NCBI GenBank assembly: GCA_907163375.1
Contig: CAJQUW010007937.1
Coordinates: forward strand, 62,001 to 126,000
Source: Prostheceraeus crozeri
Lineage: Eukaryota > Platyhelminthes > Polycladida > Euryleptidae
DNA length: 64,000 nucleotides
Direction of reading: 5' to 3'
The notes under the pieces were generated by a model. That model was not told where the DNA came from, ran no database searches, and was given only the letters and a program-made list of their open reading frames with translations. This document shows positions 23,588-33,253 of this stretch, piece by piece. The stretch's first letter is position 1, and every line of letters begins with the position of its first letter. The position numbers and the translations under genes are program-made.

Positions 23588-24160
23588 ATGATATTGAACG
23601 TCATGTTATCCGCGGAACAGAAACTATTGCTTCTTAAAGAAATTCTGAGTCGCAACAACATATTATTCGGCAGCTACAATGACTTCGCTGAAGGAAAAAG
23701 GAAGAAGAAATTGGCTTGGGAGGAAATAAAATCTGTTATGGAATCGAATGGCATCAAGAAAGAAAGTGAAGTTTGGAGAGACGTGGTGTGGAGGAATATT
23801 CGTGGATCAACCATGAAAAAGGTTGATAACCGTCGACAAACCGGCAGCGATGGGGGTGTCGACAAGAAGTTGTCTGAAGCAGACGAAATGGTGCTTGCCA
23901 TTATTGGTAGGGAGAGCCCAATCATGCAAGGTCTCCGAGTCACAGAGACTGAGGTTGTGCAACTTCAAGCGACCACCAGTGACAACGTTGTCTCCGCTGG
24001 ACAGATCACGAAGTGTGTAGCAAAGAGGAAAACCGGAAAGAGAGCAGTTGAAGTGGAGAAAGATGAATTGTTATTGGAGCACTTGAGGCTAAAGAACAAG
24101 AAATTACGGCTCGAAATAAAGATCTTAAAGAGACAAGTGTCGGACTCCGATAGTGACTGA
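23588..24160 (+). CDS. Harbinger accessory Myb/SANT-like DNA-binding protein
   Basis: A 190-residue open frame. The N-terminal half has the tryptophan-spaced trihelix pattern of Myb/SANT-like domains (LAWEEIKSVMES, SEVWRDVVWRNIRGSTMKK). An acidic/polar linker follows, then a charged coiled-coil-like C-terminus (LLLEHLRLKNKKLRLEIKIL) ending SDSDSD. In the family, such proteins bind transposon ends and carry the transposase into the nucleus. The initiating Met may be at 23588 (MILNV) or six residues later (MLSAEQ). It is intact as written and divergent from the transposase gene on the other strand. Confidence 0.8.
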   Translation: MILNVMLSAEQKLLLLKEILSRNNILFGSYNDFAEGKRKKKLAWEEIKSVMESNGIKKESEVWRDVVWRNIRGSTMKKVDNRRQTGSDGGVDKKLSEADEMVLAIIGRESPIMQGLRVTETEVVQLQATTSDNVVSAGQITKCVAKRKTGKRAVEVEKDELLLEHLRLKNKKLRLEIKILKRQVSDSDSD

Positions 24161-24723
24161 TCATTTGGAATTTTCATTTTCATTTTCATTGTTATAATAA
24201 ATAATTTGTTATCAAATAGAGTGTTTTTGACATGCCTCATCGAAATTGTCTTAGGAAATATAATTTGAGAAATTGTGCATTATAATGCTTCATAACAAAA
24301 TTAGGAAACAAGAGTAGACCTACCTACTCGCAAGCATGAATTCTCCAACCTCCATCCGCACAACCCATTCCAGTTAGCAGTTCAGGAGTGTTTGTGATAA
24401 AGGCTCGAAGCTCTCTCGTTTGAGTTTGTGTTTATTACGCAGACATTTTCATACAGCGTCGCAGAAAGAGGCACTAACTATGCTAGTATGCAAGCAGTTT
24501 AGCGCACCCCATCCAATATTTATCATGTAATCCTATATTAAACCTTTTTTGTATTTTATTTGTAGTAAAATTTTGCTCAAATACATGGACATCTTTTTGT
24601 GTTTTCCGTAAATTGCACAGTGCTAAACATAACTCTAAAAACCATCTCTTAATCGATGTACAAAGCAACTTGAATTCCAGTAATATACAGTATATTATAT
24701 TGTTTTAAGGTCAAACGCTCAAG

Positions 24724-25760
24724 TCATGGTTGTCTGAAATTATCAACAAGTTGTCTTCTCCTCTCAGTTCTCTCTTGAAACTCGAGTCCACTCGAAAGCC
24801 ATGTTTCAGCCGATGTTGATGTCTGCTCTGAGATGGCATCCGTAGGATCCATTGAATCGCCTTTTGCGATACAGAAATTGTGCAATGTTACACATGCCTT
24901 GACAATCTCAGCAGCGAGCGTAGCAGACTTCACACGAAGCTTCTGTCGCAAACATGGGAAGCGATTCTTCAGTATCCCGATGCTGCGCTCAATAATGCAT
25001 CGGGTCTTTCTATGTGAGCGATTGAAGCTTTCAATGGCAACATCTGCAGAGGGATTGCACAGCAAGGGAGGAATTAGCCAGTCAAGACAGGGATATAGAG
25101 AGTCTCCAAGGATGACACTGCCAGGGAAAAAACGAAAATTTTCATTTGATGCACGGAAAATATTGCTATTGCGCAAAACTCTGGCATCATTCACGCTTCC
25201 CGGCCAAGAAGAATTGCAATAAAAAATTCGTTGTTAGGGCCGCAGATTAGCATCACATTGAGAGAGTGATTTCCATGGCGATCCACAAACTGCTCCTCAT
25301 GAAACGTCGGTCTTTCAATGTCGATCAGAGTTCCATCAACAACTCCACAGACTGAAGGCATGCCTGCAACTTCATAGAAGTCCTGTCTGACCTTATTACA
25401 GTCCGACGGGAATCGAACATATTTTTTGAACATATTGTCGTTTATAGCGGACGTGACTCTCTGAACGCAGCGACAAATTGTCGACTCTGACGGTCCGTGT
25501 GCATCCCTTAACACATGATAAAAGCTGTTGGTCGCAAAAAATCGAATGCAGCTTAAGATTTGTTCCTTTGGGGAAAGAGCATGGTTCCTTTCTGTCTCAT
25601 GCTTGAGGAGAGGACCGATAACTTCCTCTAATGCTTCGTAAGTACTCTCTTGCATTCTGAAACGCTGATGAAAGTCAAAGTCAGTGTCAAAATGCTCTCT
25701 GTTCAAAAATATTCTCGGCCTGCGGTTTTCAAACTCCCCAATAATATCAAGCAAATTCAT
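24724..25760 (-). pseudogene. PIF/Harbinger DDE transposase with one frameshift
   Basis: HARBI1-like transposase (DDE_Tnp_4 type). An N-terminal helical region has the target-recognition signature SESTICRCVQRV. The catalytic contexts are VCGVVDGTLIDI (Asp 1), VILGDSLYPCLDWLIPP (Asp 2) and IERSIGILKNRFPCL (Glu), with LHNFC near the end. The frame shifts once at about 25200, where a leading frame ending LLGREA is replaced by the expected WPGSVNDARVLRNS. Otherwise the gene is full length, so this is a very recently inactivated copy, or the shift is an assembly error. Confidence 0.92.
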
Positions 25761-25873
25761 TTTATCATGCGTCTGTGACTGACAAAATTCTACTCGCTTT
25801 TATCAGTGAAATTTAACAGTTGTCAGTCGATTCAATGTTTTTGAAATTGACATTTTCATCAATTGATAGAAGA

Positions 25874-26129
25874 CATAGAAATAGATTGTTTAACTGAAGT
25901 TAATTAGAATGGAAATTGACTCAAGGTCGCGGCACCGCCGGGGGAACTAAGTTGGGGCATGAATGACCAATGAAAAGCCTAGAATTACACATGTGACTGA
26001 TTCTAGTCCAATGATACAGCCGTTGACAAGTGTATCTAAGTGAAAATGCGTGCGATTTATGTGCCGTTATTGTGCATTGCATGAAGCTTAATTTCCATTC
26101 TAGAGGTTTTATTGTTGTCAATTTCTATG
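25874..26129 (-). mobile_element. hAT-type MITE, CATAGAAAT family, nested in the Harbinger
   Basis: 256 bp with ends CATAGAAAT...ATTTCTATG, flanked on both sides by ATAGAAGA (25866-25873 and 26130-26137), an 8-bp target duplication typical of hAT elements. It is the reverse complement of 30146-30403. It sits between the transposase start codon and the right TIR of the Harbinger, so it inserted after that element. Confidence 0.93.
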
Positions 26130-26386
26130 ATAGAAGATTAACACAACAGTCATGTGATTTATCAGTACCGTTTCTTGATCTGACCTACTTTCGCAGGGAA
26201 TTCTATTTTAGCGTTCTGTCAGTGATTGTTTATGAAAGAGAGATCTATCAGTTCGGTTTTATCAGAATGATATCAACGATTTTGTCAGTTCATAGATATT
26301 GAACTGCCTCCGTTGTTTTATGAAATAGGTTACTGATTTATCAGTTGATTTTATCAGTTATCAGTGTTTTATGAAATAGGCCCCAG

Positions 26387-26466
26387 TACGTAATGCTGCC
26401 ATATCGACGAGTGCGCGTCAGCGCACGTGACGATATCAATGGCAGCATTGCTGGTGTCATATCGAT
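26387..26466. repeat. Long palindrome 2, left arm split by the Harbinger insertion
   Basis: TAATGCTGCCATATCGACGA pairs with the right arm containing CGATATCAATGGCAGCATT around the apex GTGCGCGTCAGCGCAC. The right arm continues CTGGTGTCATATCGATAC. Its partner, GCATCGATATGACACCAG, lies at 23310-23327 on the far side of the Harbinger. Rejoining the two gives an arm of about 45 bp. Confidence 0.93.
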
Positions 26467-27845
26467 ACAATAGTAATATTATTTATGAGATGTCTATTTC
26501 CGTCATTACTGGTGTCCGAAATCACTGATTCATAAAGACATGTTTCTCTAAGATATCATTGTCCGAATTCGATATCAAGGGAAAATCTCAGGCTCCAGTT
26601 CAATGGATCATTTCATAACCAGCCGTCTTAGCTCACTGACGTATTCTGAGCAATAGATTTTTGCACAATTCATTAACAAATCCAAACACATTCACAATAT
26701 GGAAATCAATATGTAGGCAGTTGATCAGATGACGTGATGATGATTTATTGAAATGTCCAAGATAACAGCATTATTGCTTTTCATCTTCTGAGCAATACAA
26801 AATTACCATCGCAGGAGAAACTGGTCGTAGATGCTTTGAAATTGTCCACTATTTTCGCTGCGATCATGGCATAACGAGAATCCATTTCCAATATTTCATG
26901 GACTGTCTCACTTTTTCAATTCCGCAAAAAGTTTCTATTGATTGAAAAAATACATACGAATTATACATAAACTGATGATGCAAAATTGTCTGTTGACTAT
27001 AACTTATTTACAAAATGACCTAAATATCCTGAAGGAAACAATAAAAGGCAAAATCAGTGAAACAAAACTGAAAGAAATTAAGATGGGAGAATCGCAAAGA
27101 TCGTGGCCACCTACATTGGCCCCCGTATGCAGAGGCAAAGCACGGGCGTTGGCACGCTGTAAACAAAGACTCAAGTCTTCCATGAATACCTCTGTCTATT
27201 CCATCACGTGAGGACACAGTTTGAAGGCATAGGCGAGAGCCAATTCTCTGGAAGAAGCATTCTTGCCCCAAGTTCCGTAAACGGAAACTGCTAACAGCTC
27301 ACAGTGCCACCCAAAGTTCAACACACTTCGAGTAGTTCTCACTTCTCTCTCAATTGGAAAAGAGCTTGTCATCGAACTTTCCGTCATTTCAAACCCTAAA
27401 TAATTGTGCAATGATCATGACATAACGAGAATCCATTTCCACTCACTTGAAAAGAGCTTGTCATCGAACTTTCCGTCATTTCAAACCCTAAATTGTGTAA
27501 TCTTAACAGAGCCATTAATTAATTCGAGCAGTGAGCTAATGCATTAAAAGGTTTTGTCGTCAGTATCTCTTGGCCACGCTCTCCCGATGTATATTCTGTT
27601 CCTATCTATTGACAACAATTCTCTTCATAATTTGATATTATCAGTGAAGTGAGACTTTCAAATCAAATTCTACATTGCAAATGCCAAATTTTACAGAAGC
27701 AATGCCAAATTTTCGTGTGGAACAGAGAAAATGCAATATAAAAGGATTATCTTAAAGGTTGTACACAGTGATACGAGTACATGATTCTTGAAACTAACCA
27801 ATTTCAGGTAGAAACTTCCTGAAATTCATGGGTTGAAGGAACATA
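26467..27845 (+). other. Intron sequence with a short direct duplication
   Basis: Mostly featureless. About 50 bp containing AAAAGAGCTTGTCATCGAAC occurs twice (27356-27402 and 27450-27494). CATAACGAGAATCCATTTCC occurs at 26871 and 27419, indicating local duplication. I find no gene. Confidence 0.6.
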
Positions 27846-29583
27846 CGTGGTGTGATCCAAAATGTCCCGGACTAACCTACTTGCAGATAACCTGTGATAA
27901 CGAATACTACTTCAGATGTAAATTTAGGTCTTTAAGGGATGAGAAATATGGCTGCCGAAATTTTTCCGGTCAGTTTTCTATTTTTTCAAAATTTTCAAAC
28001 ATTTTTGTCTGAATTTCAAGATTTTCCTATAAATTCTAGCGATTTAGAATTAATATATTTAGATTAACTTGACAGTTAAGCTATCACTAATAACCTGACT
28101 AATAATTAACGGAAAAACAAATGTTTTGTTCCAGAAAACAGTTTACTTTTCAATGTATGAGCCGTTAGCATTCGTCACTTTTTGCCAACGAAGTCTCAAT
28201 TCACAAAAAGCTTTATGAAAAAATTCCGGTGTCAAAGAATCAAAAAACTCAGTAACTGCATCCCGCAGTTCAACTGGCGATTCAAAATGGTGTCCACGAA
28301 GATGCTTTTTGAGGAATCTAAACAGATAGAAGTCACTTGGGGCCAAGTCAGGTGAATAAGGAGGATGGCTCAATAGTTGAAATCCGTTTCTCGTTAAGGC
28401 ATTGGTTGTCTCCTGCGAGGTGTGAATCGGAGCATTGTCATGAAGCAAGTAGAGGGGAATGTTTCGTGGCTTTCTTATTTTCTTCCTCGCTTCAGATAAC
28501 AGATTGGAATAATATTCGCTATTGATTCTTACTCCTTTATCCGCAAAGTCAACCAGTTGGATTCCCGAAGCGTTCCAAAAGACCGTCAGCATCAACGACC
28601 GGCGATGTGATGTTCCGGATCGCATTTTCAAAGGGGCAGACTCGCCTGATTTTCGCCACTCTGCAGATTCTCGCTTACTTTGAGGCAGATACAAACTTAA
28701 AGGTGTTTCATCCTCTGTAAGGATGCAGTTCAGAAACTGATCTCCGTGCATTTCGAGGAGATCCAAATTTGACTGTGCCGCCAGAAGTCTGTTCTCCTTC
28801 ATTTCAGGTGACAGAAACTTCGGTACGAAACGTGATGCCAGTTTGCGATATCCAAGTCTTTCGATGATGTCATGACAGGAGTGATAACTGATTCGCAACT
28901 CTCTTGACAACTCACGGATGGTTATCCTTCTGTGTGCTGTAATCACTTCATCGCACTGACTCGATTTCTCTTCCGGAATCTCCTGCGGCCGACCAACAGT
29001 TGAAAAATCTTGCTCCACAGATTGTCTTCCGCGTTTAAATTCGCTTATCCAGAAATAAGCAGTAGTTCTCGATGGAGCTTTGCTTCCATATGCCAGGCTT
29101 AATTCCTTTAGAATGTCACCATTAGCGAAGCCGCGGATCAGGAGGTATCGTATCACACTGCGATATTCGACTGAAGACACGCTTGTCACATCCATCATGA
29201 AAACTGATAGAACAAAGAACCATCGTTGACACGGATTTCTTAATGAATGCGTGCTGAATGAACTTCACTGATTGATATCGTAACACATGAAGCAATTAAC
29301 AAAAGACGTGCAATATTCATGGCAAAGATATCTGTCAAATAAGGTACAAATCAAAATCAATCTAACTATAACAATAAGACAAATCGGATCTCGATCAATT
29401 CAGAAAATACAGAAATTCATGTTAAAATGTAAAAATATTTTTTAAAAATAGAAAACTGACCGGAAAAATTTCGGCGACCATATTTCTCATGCCTTAAAGA
29501 CCTAAATTTACATCTGAAGTAGTATTCGTTATCACAGGTTATCTGCAAGTAGGTTAGTCCGGGACATTTTGGATCACACCACG
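27846..29583 (-). mobile_element. mariner (DD34D) transposon, complete copy M1
   Basis: 1738 bp between TA dinucleotides. Inverted ends begin CGTGGTGTGATCCAAAATGT and continue as inverted repeats for roughly 150 bp, which is unusually long for mariner. It carries one uninterrupted transposase on the - strand. It is nearly identical to M2 (36280-38004) but in opposite orientation. The length difference of 13 bp equals the deletion in M2. Low divergence implies recent movement. Confidence 0.95.
28143..29198 (-). CDS. mariner transposase, apparently intact
   Basis: 351 residues, close to the usual 345 of mariner transposases. Residues 1-115 hold two helix-turn-helix units that bind the TIRs (SRTTAYFWISEFKRGRQSVE, ITIRELSRELRISYHS). 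The catalytic triad is Asp163 (ILTEDET), Asp254 (LLHDNAPIH) and Asp289 (YSPDLAPSD). Thirty-four residues separate the last two, the DD34D signature of true mariners. No stop or frameshift is seen. The start was chosen as the first Met of MMDVTSVSS; the second Met is equally possible. It is potentially active, since TIRs and gene are both whole. Confidence 0.95.
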   Translation of the reverse strand: MMDVTSVSSVEYRSVIRYLLIRGFANGDILKELSLAYGSKAPSRTTAYFWISEFKRGRQSVEQDFSTVGRPQEIPEEKSSQCDEVITAHRRITIRELSRELRISYHSCHDIIERLGYRKLASRFVPKFLSPEMKENRLLAAQSNLDLLEMHGDQFLNCILTEDETPLSLYLPQSKRESAEWRKSGESAPLKMRSGTSHRRSLMLTVFWNASGIQLVDFADKGVRINSEYYSNLLSEARKKIRKPRNIPLYLLHDNAPIHTSQETTNALTRNGFQLLSHPPYSPDLAPSDFYLFRFLKKHLRGHHFESPVELRDAVTEFFDSLTPEFFHKAFCELRLRWQKVTNANGSYIEK

Positions 29584-29636
29584 TATATAAAAAACCATCC
29601 CCCATCGATCGAAAATGCTTGAGTTGGTTTTAGCGA

Positions 29637-29682
29637 ATTACCCCCTGAGGAAGAGCGAACGCTCGAAACGCGTAGGGGTTGT
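29637..29682 (+). ncRNA. Hammerhead-ribozyme motif with complete consensus core
   Basis: CCCC (29641-29644) pairs with GGGG (29675-29678) as stem I. Between them lie CTGAGGA (29645-29651, fits CUGANGA), a stem II of GAGC/GCTC, GAAA (29665-29668), a minimal stem III (C-GC-G) and TA as the cleavage dinucleotide. The very short stem III is typical of hammerheads in Penelope-like elements. Downstream sequence to about 29763 (AATAAATTTCAAGG...) may be the rest of a retroelement tail. An inverted CTTGAGTTG/CAACTCAAG pair brackets it (29616 and 29755). Confidence 0.72.
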
Positions 29683-30145
29683 ACATATCTTTTAATTAAC
29701 TATTTTAATCTGGTCAATAAATTTCAAGGAGAGACGAAAGCTGTTTTTAGCATCAACTCAAGTATGAAGAACCTCCTGTTGGCGGCTATCCTGTAAAAGA
29801 AAGGTTTCATATGAAAAGGTTTCATCAAAAACACCTCAACATTTTATTTACAAGAATAACACAATGATGAAACGAAAATAGAGGTAGAAGAAATACAGTA
29901 TGTTAGTGGGAAAACATAAGATTTTCCATGTAAATGAATGTATATGAAATTGATGATCGCTTTGTATTCTTTGATAATTTTGCATTATGTTTAGATTCAT
30001 TCTATTCATAGCTAGCTGATGAAATCACCTTTAATGTCTATTTCTGTCATTACTGGTGTCCTTTTGCATTGGATGCATAGGAGGAAATTTTGAGTTATCT
30101 ATGACATTAGCGGTGTCAAATCTCATAAATAATTTTATTTGGCGA

Positions 30146-30403
30146 CATAGAAATCGACAACAAAAAACCTCTAGAACGGAGGTTAAGCTTCATGCAATAC
30201 ACAATAGTGGCACATAAATCGCACGCATTTTCACTTAGATACACCTGCCAACGGCTGTATCATTGGACTAGAATCAGTCACATGTGCAATTATAAGCTTT
30301 TCATTGGTTCTTCATGCCCCAACTTAGTTCCCCCGAATGTGCCGCGACCTTTAGTCAATTTCCATTCTAGTCAACTTCAGATAAACAACAATCTATTTCT
30401 ATG
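30146..30403 (+). mobile_element. hAT-type MITE, CATAGAAAT family, intact copy
   Basis: 258 bp, starting CATAGAAATCGACAAC and ending CTATTTCTATG. TTTGGCGA flanks both sides exactly (30138-30145 and 30404-30411), an 8-bp target duplication. It is the direct-orientation relative of 3891-4107 and reverse of 25874-26129. A further remnant (GCCCCAACTAAGTTCCCCCGG) lies at 31434-31454. I see no gene in 30412-31603. Confidence 0.95.
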
Positions 30404-31603
30404 TTTGGCGACGTGTTATGATGATCAAGGACAGATTGTGATTGACATGTGTATGATTATCAAGAATATTTGAATCATAGAAGTAGATAATAGTACACTA
30501 GAATTGAAGTTTTGTATCTTGCCTATGTGCAATGATGGCACATGGAAAAATCTATGGTTTGTAGATTAGCTTCGATCTAAACCATTGTATCATAGTCAAA
30601 CCATTTGCCAAGTTGGGTGTGGAAGTTGTTGACAGCGAATTACAGGATTTTTCTTGGAGAGAATTTTAGGTGAGATGGTAGTATTGTCTCATATGAAATG
30701 GCCTGTATTCCATAATATGCTGCGTCTATTTGTAGCAGTCATTGACAGCTATTATCGAATTTTTCAATACTGGAATACGGATTAAAAATTGACTCACAGA
30801 GACATAGTTGAAAGTGGTCGGTGTGCTGCATGTAAGAACATCTGAAGAATTCACACATGAAAATTGTGATCATTGGATAATTTCTCCCTCAAGCGATCAA
30901 GAAACCTAGAGCTTTTCTGAAATAAACACATTGAAAGCTTCTTTAACGGCAATCATTTCTCAGATAAATGAAATATCACTGGAACTTTTCATTTACTCAT
31001 TGAATGACAGATATGATATAGTGTGATGATGTTTTGGAAGCTGCATCCAAAAGCATGCCAAGATTTTGAAAATTGTTCAAATATAATGAACAGGGGAACC
31101 CTTTGAAGTAAAATGAATACTCTAAGATTTATTGGCCTCTGATTTCAAGCTGGAGTAATGCATGTCCTGCAAATCGACATAGCAGGTTGTATATTTGTCT
31201 GATCATGCTCTTGATAGATAATAGGAGCGATATTTCAAAATGATGAACGTACAGAATGTTTCAAAGGATTTCCTTCTTTGTCATCCTGTCGCTGCAGTAT
31301 TTTGTAAATTGAATATTGCTTTTGTGTACATTATCTTTGGATAAGGGGCAACAATGCAGATCACAAATTTGCTGGATGAAAGTAAATGCCAACCAGAAAA
31401 CAAGAAAACCAGCTAGTGTAATTTGCTTTTTGCCCCAACTAAGTTCCCCCGGCGTGTGCCATAATTTCCATGCAATTTCCATTCTAGGACTTTCTATGGT
31501 ATTGTTAATTTCTATGATTTGAATAGAATTTTAGACTGATTAATATTGTAAATATCTATTCTCAGATCTAATGCATTCTAAGTCGGTCAAAACTCGCCTA
31601 TAA

Positions 31604-31717
31604 TGTAGGAATACCATATGAGATTTCAAGGTAAGTAATGTGCAAATCAGAGGCCGTGTTAGCGTCCGATGATTTGTCCATTACTTACCGAGAAATCTCA
31701 TGTGGTATTTCCATTGT
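31604..31717. repeat. Long palindrome 3
   Basis: The left arm (ATACCATATGAGATTTCAAG, GTAAGTAATGTGCAAATCA) pairs with the right arm (TGATTTGTCCATTACTTACC, GAGAAATCTCATGTGGTATT). The apex is GGCCGTGTTAGCGTCC, which contains the GTTAGCG core shared with palindromes 2 and 4-7. A small separate hairpin, CATAGACTTC...GAAGTCTATG, lies at 31744-31791. Confidence 0.9.
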
Positions 31718-31799
31718 CTACTCATATACATCTACATCTATCCATAGACTTCCTGTAGCAGAACATTCTTCTGCAATTTAGAAGTCTATGATCTTAGCA

Positions 31800-32299
31800 G
31801 AAACTTCTATGTTACAAGTATTGAAAAATGACGGCAGGGTCATACCCTGCTGTCGGCAGGCAGCAATGTTCAAACTGCCATTACTGAATATTGTTGCACC
31901 ATAGATTTAGAAACAGACAATGTAGTGGACAATGTAATAGACGTAATAGATGTAGTAGACAATGTTCATAGATTATTCGAATGAATTATTCTTTCACCGA
32001 TGCATTGGAGTAAATATTATTTCCCGCGTGAATAATAATCTGCTTTACAGGTAAAATTGGGTGATAAGATATCTACATTATGCTCCCGGAGACAAAGAAA
32101 ATACTTTATTATACGAATAATTTCGTTTTATTTAAAAACTCAAAACTTTGCCATTTGCATATTTTACTAATTAATTACTCATTAATTCTTCCGTGGCAAT
32201 AATACAAAATGATGTGTTGATCAGTTGATACAACGTCTTTTTTTCAAAAGTGTATTTCCGAAAACTATTTTCTGACATTTATTATGCGTTTCTATTCAG
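31800..32299 (+). other. Intron sequence before the M1-M2 exon, no gene
   Basis: AT-rich. Repeated words (GTAGTGGACAATGTAATAGAC and relatives) occur near 31920-31965. The acceptor tttctattcag ends at 32299. Confidence 0.45.
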
Positions 32300-32727
32300 A
32301 TACACAATCGTTGCAGCCGCTGAGGGCATTTGGGGCTCTCCATATCCTAACAAAAGCATCGGAAGTCCCTGGAGGGGAATGCTAGGGCAAGTTATGGCTA
32401 AGGAAGTTGACTTCGCTGCAGCAGGCTTCTCTATTACCCCATTGAGAAAGACCGTTGTTGACTTCAGTGCATCATTTTACAGAGATGTCACTGTTGTTGT
32501 ATTGGAGGCACCGGAATCCTACAACAGTATTTGGATATATGTTCAACTTTTCCAACCACTTGTATGGCTATTTCTCTTCGTAGCTGCGCTTGGCGTTATC
32601 GTTTGCTTCTGGGGATTTAGCAATCTGTCAAACATTTACAAAGCCCTTGGTAGTGACGATGTTTCAACAGAATTGAGAAGACTCGGATATTCTGTCACAT
32701 ATTTCTGTTTTTCCGTTATCTCCGAAG
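32300..32727 (+). CDS. IR-type glutamate receptor, exon: S1 lobe, M1, pore loop
   Basis: 428 nt entering in phase 2 and leaving in phase 1. S1 continues NFTYTIV, then EGIWGSP and the key binding segment FAAAGFSITPLRKTVVDFS, which keeps the Thr and Arg of the family form 'ITxxRxxVVDFS'. The Arg binds the ligand carboxylate in iGluRs. M1 follows (PLVWLFLFVAALGVIVCFWGF). An intracellular loop leads to the re-entrant pore loop (YSVTYFCFSVISEG), where the usual Q/R-site region is replaced by CFSVIS. That is characteristic of divergent IR-type channels rather than AMPA or kainate receptors. Confidence 0.95.
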
Positions 32728-33074
32728 GTGAGTTCTTTTCTTGCATAGTAAAATAGCATGAACAAGGAGCATACATGTAAGTGTAAGCTTCACAAGTCTA
32801 TACGTCTCAATACTTCCCACTGCTGAATGCACGGTTGCCATCGCTTAAAGTACATGAGCATCGAAATCCGACACTCGATAAAAATAAAGAACTAGAACGT
32901 TGTCATTATAATGGTACATAAACAATGGAGACAATGGAGACTTCCAGCAGCTGACAATTGGAACATCAGGCAGCTTATCAGGGAGCTTTGAAAAAAATTT
33001 ATAATCAAAATGAGCAGCTGAAGAGACAGATTGCCATTCTAGTCTCACTAACGTGGATGTAACAAGTTGAAGTA

Positions 33075-33251
33075 CAGTAGAACCTCTATATTACGGACAC
33101 CGTCGGGACTGCGCCTTAGTGTCCGCATTTTAGAGGTGTCCGCAATATGGAGTTATCGTTGATGATACGGACATTATTCGGGACTGAGCTAAACTGTCCG
33201 TAATACGGAGGTGTCCGCTGTATAGAATGTCCGCAATAGGGGGTTCCACTG
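33075..33251 (+). mobile_element. pogo/Tigger-like MITE
   Basis: 177 bp with inverted ends CAGTAGAACCTCTATATTAC and (reverse complement of the right end) CAGTGGAACCCCCTATTGC. TA flanks both sides (33073-33074 and 33252-33253). The CAGT.GAACCTC terminus and TA target site are typical of pogo/Tigger-type elements. The interior repeats GTCCG(C/T)A words (ATACGGACA, TGTCCGCAAT), giving extra internal symmetry. Confidence 0.92.
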
Positions 33252-33253
33252 TA

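Larger units (their letters stand above)
23328..26383 (-). mobile_element. PIF/Harbinger DNA transposon, complete with TIRs and 3-bp duplication
   Basis: Inverted ends GGGCCTATTTCATAAAAC (left) and GTTTTATGAAATAGGCCC (right) are flanked by CAG on both sides, a 3-bp target duplication as in PIF/Harbinger. The element is 3056 bp. It carries both expected genes, a Myb/SANT-like accessory protein (+) and a DDE transposase (-). Many TTATCAGTT-type words cluster inside both ends (23348-23450 and 26220-26370) and could bind the transposase. A MITE is nested at 25874-26129. The element interrupts the left arm of a palindrome. Confidence 0.95.

Noticed and set aside
25874-26129. tRNA-derived SINE
   Set aside because: Length and dispersal suggested a SINE, but there is no convincing A or B box or 3' tail, and it has inverted ends with an exact 8-bp duplication, so a MITE fits better.
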